Of a stretch of DNA of 64,000 nt, positions 61,075 through 64,000 are shown piece by piece. Made by a program: the position numbers and the translations under genes. Source of the DNA: Bryopsis sp. KO-2023 (taxonomy: Eukaryota > Chlorophyta > Ulvophyceae > Bryopsidales > Bryopsidaceae); the NCBI GenBank assembly GCA_030272585.1, contig BSYQ01000009.1, positions 2,232,001-2,296,000 on the forward strand, in the 5' to 3' direction. How positions within the stretch are numbered: the stretch's first letter is position 1; every line of letters starts with the position of its first letter. The notes beneath the pieces were generated by a model. That model searched no databases, had not been told where the DNA came from, and saw nothing but the letters and a program-made list of their open reading frames with translations.

Positions 61075-61584
61075 CTACTTGTCGTGACGACGGCCGCTGC
61101 CCTTGCGGCGGCCACCTCCTCCACCGCCTCCGCCACCTCCGCCACCCCCACCTCCCCCACCGTTGCGACCACCTCCTCCACCGCCGCCGTTGCGACCACC
61201 ACCCCCACCGCCACCACCGTTGCGACCACCGCCGCCACCGCCGCCACCGCCGCCGCCACCCCCTCCGCCACCTCCACCACCAAAGCTGCCGCCGCCTCCA
61301 CCACCAAACTTGCCGCCGCCTCCACCTCCTCCGCCACCTTCTTCATCTCCACCTTCTTCCGGAACTTTCTCCTCAACTTCAACGATTTTGAGACGACGTC
61401 GTGCGCCATCCTCTGCAACAGAAAAGATACCCACATAAAGCATCGCTCATATTTGTATCATATCGTAAATATGGAAACCCGAGCAGGTATGATGAGACCC
61501 CTTCAAGATTTTACCTGCGATGGAGGCTTGCGAGGCGACGACCACAAGGCCGATCACAAGCACGAGAGTCAACGCTTTCACCAT
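61075..61584 (-). CDS. Secreted Gly-rich protein, copy G, 135 aa, two exons
   Basis: Exon 1 is 61,515-61,584 and exon 2 is 61,075-61,412, phase 1, total 408 bp. The signal peptide MVKALTLVLVIGLVVVASQASIA is almost the same as in copy F and also ends at the splice. The mature part starts EDGARRRLKI, has a shorter acidic helix (VEVEEKVPEEGGDEE) and a much longer Gly run broken by KFG, SFG and three GRNGG motifs, then RRKGSGRRHDK. The longer Gly region probably arose by expansion of GGN repeats. The 3' end has the same TAG-agtaagt arrangement as copy F. Confidence 0.7.
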
Positions 61585-62007
61585 TGTGACCAATATCCGC
61601 TGTCGAGAGAACGGTACCGCTAAAACAGAGGCCAAACGATCGCAAAACCAAAATTTTTGACCAAAACCTTCCAGGTGCGCAATAAGTAGGAAGAGGCGGA
61701 CGTGACCTTGGGGACTCCAAAGCACCCTCTCGTGAGGTTTCATTGTTTGCAGGAGCACTCCAGGCGTGCGCGTGTTCATTCAGTACACCAGGTGGGAAGA
61801 ATAGCTCACACGTGGCAACTCTGAAATTGAAATTCTACCTGTGGCCACATGGGAATGTCTTCGTCGATGGAATTTCAACATTAAAATACACATGGTCACA
61901 TTTGATTTTTACTGATCATTGTAATAGGAGAATGTCTCTCCTACAGGGTGATGGCTCTCTTTTGCTGTGGGTTGTAATTATGATTATGATTATGATTACA
62001 CAATGTA

Positions 62008-62055
62008 ATTGATGTTTGTTTGTTTGTTTTGTTTGTTTGTTTTGTTTGTTTTGTC
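62008..62055. repeat. TTTG microsatellite
   Basis: A run of TTTG/TTTTG units. Similar tracts occur at about 6,066-6,092, 57,958-57,972 and 60,366-60,378. Confidence 0.85.
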
Positions 62056-62189
62056 TTCGTCGATGTGGACGATCAGGTTTGGGTAGTTTCGAAATCTAAC
62101 AGAGACCAATCTTCAGTGTATTGGTAGAAGGAGTCCGTCAGGGATGCCCAAATTCTTGGGTAGATTTGGGTGCAGCAAACCCCTCCCTG

Positions 62190-63198
62190 CTAAAAAAGGA
62201 AACAAAGAGGGGGGGGGGGGGAAGAGGGCAGGTAGGCAAGGAGGAAATTACAATTGCAGAAAAACTGCTGGACAATGTTGATGGGATTGGCTTAAGATTA
62301 CTTTTGCAATATCGCCAGTTGCACCGCCCAGAAATATCAGGAGTCACCAATATAATCTGGTTTAAAAGCAAGGGAGGGGGTGGGACAACGGGAGAATAAA
62401 TTGTCAAAAAAAAGGGGGTGTTGAGGGACACTGAGGTCGACCTACTGGTCCCTACATACATTATCGAGTTCTGGCCAGTTTTTTTCGGGTTGTGAGTTTT
62501 GCCAAGTTGGCCAGTTTTTGGAATTTGGATTTTTGAAGAAGGGGGGGAAGGGGATGGATCGTCTCCGAAGAAAAACTGGGTGTAATTAGGAAAAAAGAGA
62601 GAAGAAAATGTCGATAAATAGCAGTGTGTTTCTTTTTTTTGTTTGTTGTTTCATGGGTGGTGCATTCTGTTTTGGTTCAGATTGCACGAAAAAAACAAAA
62701 AAAGAAACAAAAAAAAGAGAAGAAAAAGTGAAAAAGGATTTGATATTGTGGGTGATGAGTTAAATTGGAGGGCTAGGGGGGGGGGGATTCAGGGGGGGAT
62801 GTTCATTTGGGTGAAATGGGTGTTATTTTCTTCTGTTGTGCTCTTTTCAATCATTGTGCCTACCCCCTTTCCTCCCCATTTTGCACTATCGTAATAATTT
62901 TCGAACAATATCTTCTTATCGTCGCTCACTCATTCTGTTCTGCCTCTGTTCGCTGCACAGAGAAAAATTATGGACACTTGAAATGGAAAATATCCTCCCC
63001 CATGCCCTTGGAGGAACTGGTTAATAATAGTTGTGTTGGATTTTGTCCCCATCATGCCCAAACAGTTCAGTGGTGACAGAAATATGAAAATAAAAAAATA
63101 GAATTACATCCATCCATCCCCACTGATGGTGCTGTCACGAAACCCCACAGACCCCCTTCAAACAAATAAAGCAAATAAAAAAAAACCCTCCCCCATTT
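62190..63198. other. Intergenic region, homopolymer-rich
   Basis: It contains G runs of up to 12 (near 62,210 and 62,777) and A/G-rich stretches. No supportable gene. Confidence 0.5.
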
Positions 63199-63533
63199 TT
63201 ATTGCGACAGAAACTGTTTTCTTGAATCTTGATCAAACTTTTTAATGACCCGATGGTCACCATGACGGATACGCAAGGATAAACTCCGAATGGCTTCTAG
63301 ACGGCAGCCTGGGAGCTTGCCGACGACGCGAAGGAAAAAGGAGCAACGGTCCTGTCCAGCAAGAAGTCGGAAAAGTGTCACACAACGATCGCAACATGAT
63401 TCGCCAGAAACTGAAGTCCCAATTTTCCCTCCACAACCATCCCACACAAAAGTAGTAGTGCAGAGCGTGAGGCGAGCCCTCACCAGCAGGAGATGTTGCA
63501 GAGCGCTCGCCTTTGGCCGAACCGACTTGGCGT
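63199..63533 (-). CDS. Candidate terminal exon with PAN/Apple-like Cys module
   Basis: An acceptor (tttttttcag) at about 63,534 opens a frame that ends at a stop at 63,199. It includes WDGCGGKIGTSVSGESCCDR, CVTLF, RCSFFL and PGCRLEAI. The spacing CC-x2-C ... C-x-FF ... GC-x-L resembles PAN/Apple modules, which bind proteins or glycans outside the cell. Upstream exons would lie beyond 63,545 and are not identified. An alternative frame across the same bases is also open, so confidence is low. Confidence 0.35.
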
Positions 63534-63580
63534 CTGAAAAAAAAGAACTGGTTTGAATCGAGTTTTGGTCTGTGAAAAAG

Positions 63581-63738
63581 TTGCATCTCTCGCGTGCAAC
63601 AGGCGCTGGGTCGAGTTTTTTAGGCAGTTCCAGTCGGTTTCGGTTTCAACAAGGCGGCAACATCAAAGGGATCCAAGCGATCCAATGAAAATACATCTTT
63701 GCATCTCTCGCGTGCAAATGGCGCTGGGTCGAGTTTTT
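63581..63738. repeat. Direct repeat pair of about 40 bp, 118 bp apart
   Basis: TTGCATCTCTCGCGTGCAA...GGCGCTGGGTCGAGTTTTT occurs at 63,581-63,620 and again at 63,699-63,738 with two mismatches. Each copy contains the inverted pair TTGCA/TGCAA. Confidence 0.85.
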
Positions 63739-63817
63739 CAAAGAGCGAGTACATTTGGGTATCTCCTTTCCAATCCATTTATCCACCACTTGAGTCTCCC
63801 ATGTACGATTTTTTTAA

Positions 63818-63850
63818 ACGGGCTTCCTAGAGCCCGTCCTTTTTTTTGTT
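63818..63850 (+). terminator. Hairpin followed by T run
   Basis: ACGGGCT and AGCCCGT form a perfect 7-bp stem with a 6-nt loop, followed by CC and a long T tract. It looks like the 3' end of a small Pol III or processed RNA, but no such RNA is identified upstream. Confidence 0.35.
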
Positions 63851-64000
63851 TTTTTTTTATGGGTCGGAAAACAAAAGCATAAAAAAAAAACCGACCACCC
63901 GTTTTACAAGGATTTTTTAGTTTTCTTATTTATGACTCGGGAAACAAAATTATAAAAAAAACCGAGTACCTTATTGGGTCCCTCCTTTCCATTCAAATTA

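Larger units (their letters stand above)
57955..62180. repeat. Diverged tandem segmental duplication (two units of about 2 kb)
   Basis: Blocks recur in the same order at an offset of about 2.5-2.7 kb: GAACCAGG(T/C)GAAACCACGTG near 58,010 and 60,560; GGTCTTTGGATGGACA at about 58,200 and 60,741; Gly-rich gene F (58,513) and G (61,075); and GGGATGCCCAAATTCT at about 59,415 and 62,140. The copies differ at many bases and by indels, so this is an old duplication. Confidence 0.8.

Noticed and set aside
61103..61438. Plus-strand poly-proline ORF
   Set aside because: It is the reverse complement of the Gly-rich exon of copy G, which has a signal peptide and correct splice sites; no support exists for the proline frame. 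The same holds for 58,501-58,797.

Overview
This window is nuclear DNA of an intron-containing eukaryote, most likely an alga or other protist. Host genes have GT-AG introns. Their products are secreted Cys-rich, fucolectin-like, trypsin-like and Gly-rich proteins. Most of the window is a nest of Ty3/gypsy LTR retrotransposons. I see no bacterial operons, rRNA or CRISPR, and I cannot name the species.

Left flank (1-11,622): a partial spliced plus-strand gene that looks transposon-related (3-1,882); a 179-bp-period tandem repeat (2,110-2,570); and three minus-strand genes that I rebuilt exon by exon. These are a nine-exon secreted protein made of a repeated six-Cys module (3,109-5,658), a small secreted Cys-tailed peptide (6,443-6,841), and a secreted trypsin with a Pro-rich linker and three F5/8C fucolectin domains (8,193-11,422). 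The coding lengths of all three models divide by three and all splice phases agree.

Middle (11,623-55,449): one outer retrotransposon, O1 (minus strand, LTRs about 1.4 kb, TSD GGCCG), is inserted between the trypsin gene and a divergent plus-strand gene whose ATG is at 55,457. Before insertion the two ATGs would have been about 200 bp apart. O1 has been hit by P1 (plus, 16,479-24,261, TSD TCTTT), P2 (plus, 26,421-36,693, TSD GCCTA) and M2 (minus, 37,750-52,046, no TSD). M2 was in turn hit by M3 (minus, 39,164-45,228, TSD TCCAG). A hAT-type MITE (12,905-13,369, 8-bp TSD) sits in the left O1 LTR. LTR pairs are identical or nearly so by eye, which suggests a recent burst. All five retrotransposons have a primer-binding site with the same core, TGGTTTCGGAGC.

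The most notable points are: (i) O1, P2 and M2 share a third ORF downstream of pol, with an N-terminal coiled coil and a C-terminal C-x2-C-x12/13-C-x2-H-x2-C ... C-x2-C domain that I do not recognise; (ii) M3 is one 1,699-codon ORF with a phage-Dam-like N6-adenine methyltransferase domain (NPPF motif) between Gag and protease; (iii) M2 has three small ORFs before gag and ATGA stop-start overlaps, including at gag/pol; P1 has a canonical GGGAAAC -1 slippery site directly before its gag stop.

Right flank (55,450-64,000): an acidic multi-exon plus-strand gene, a candidate Cys-containing ORF, two tandemly duplicated secreted Gly-rich genes (58.5 and 61.1 kb), a possible PAN/Apple-like exon near 63.3 kb, and simple repeats.
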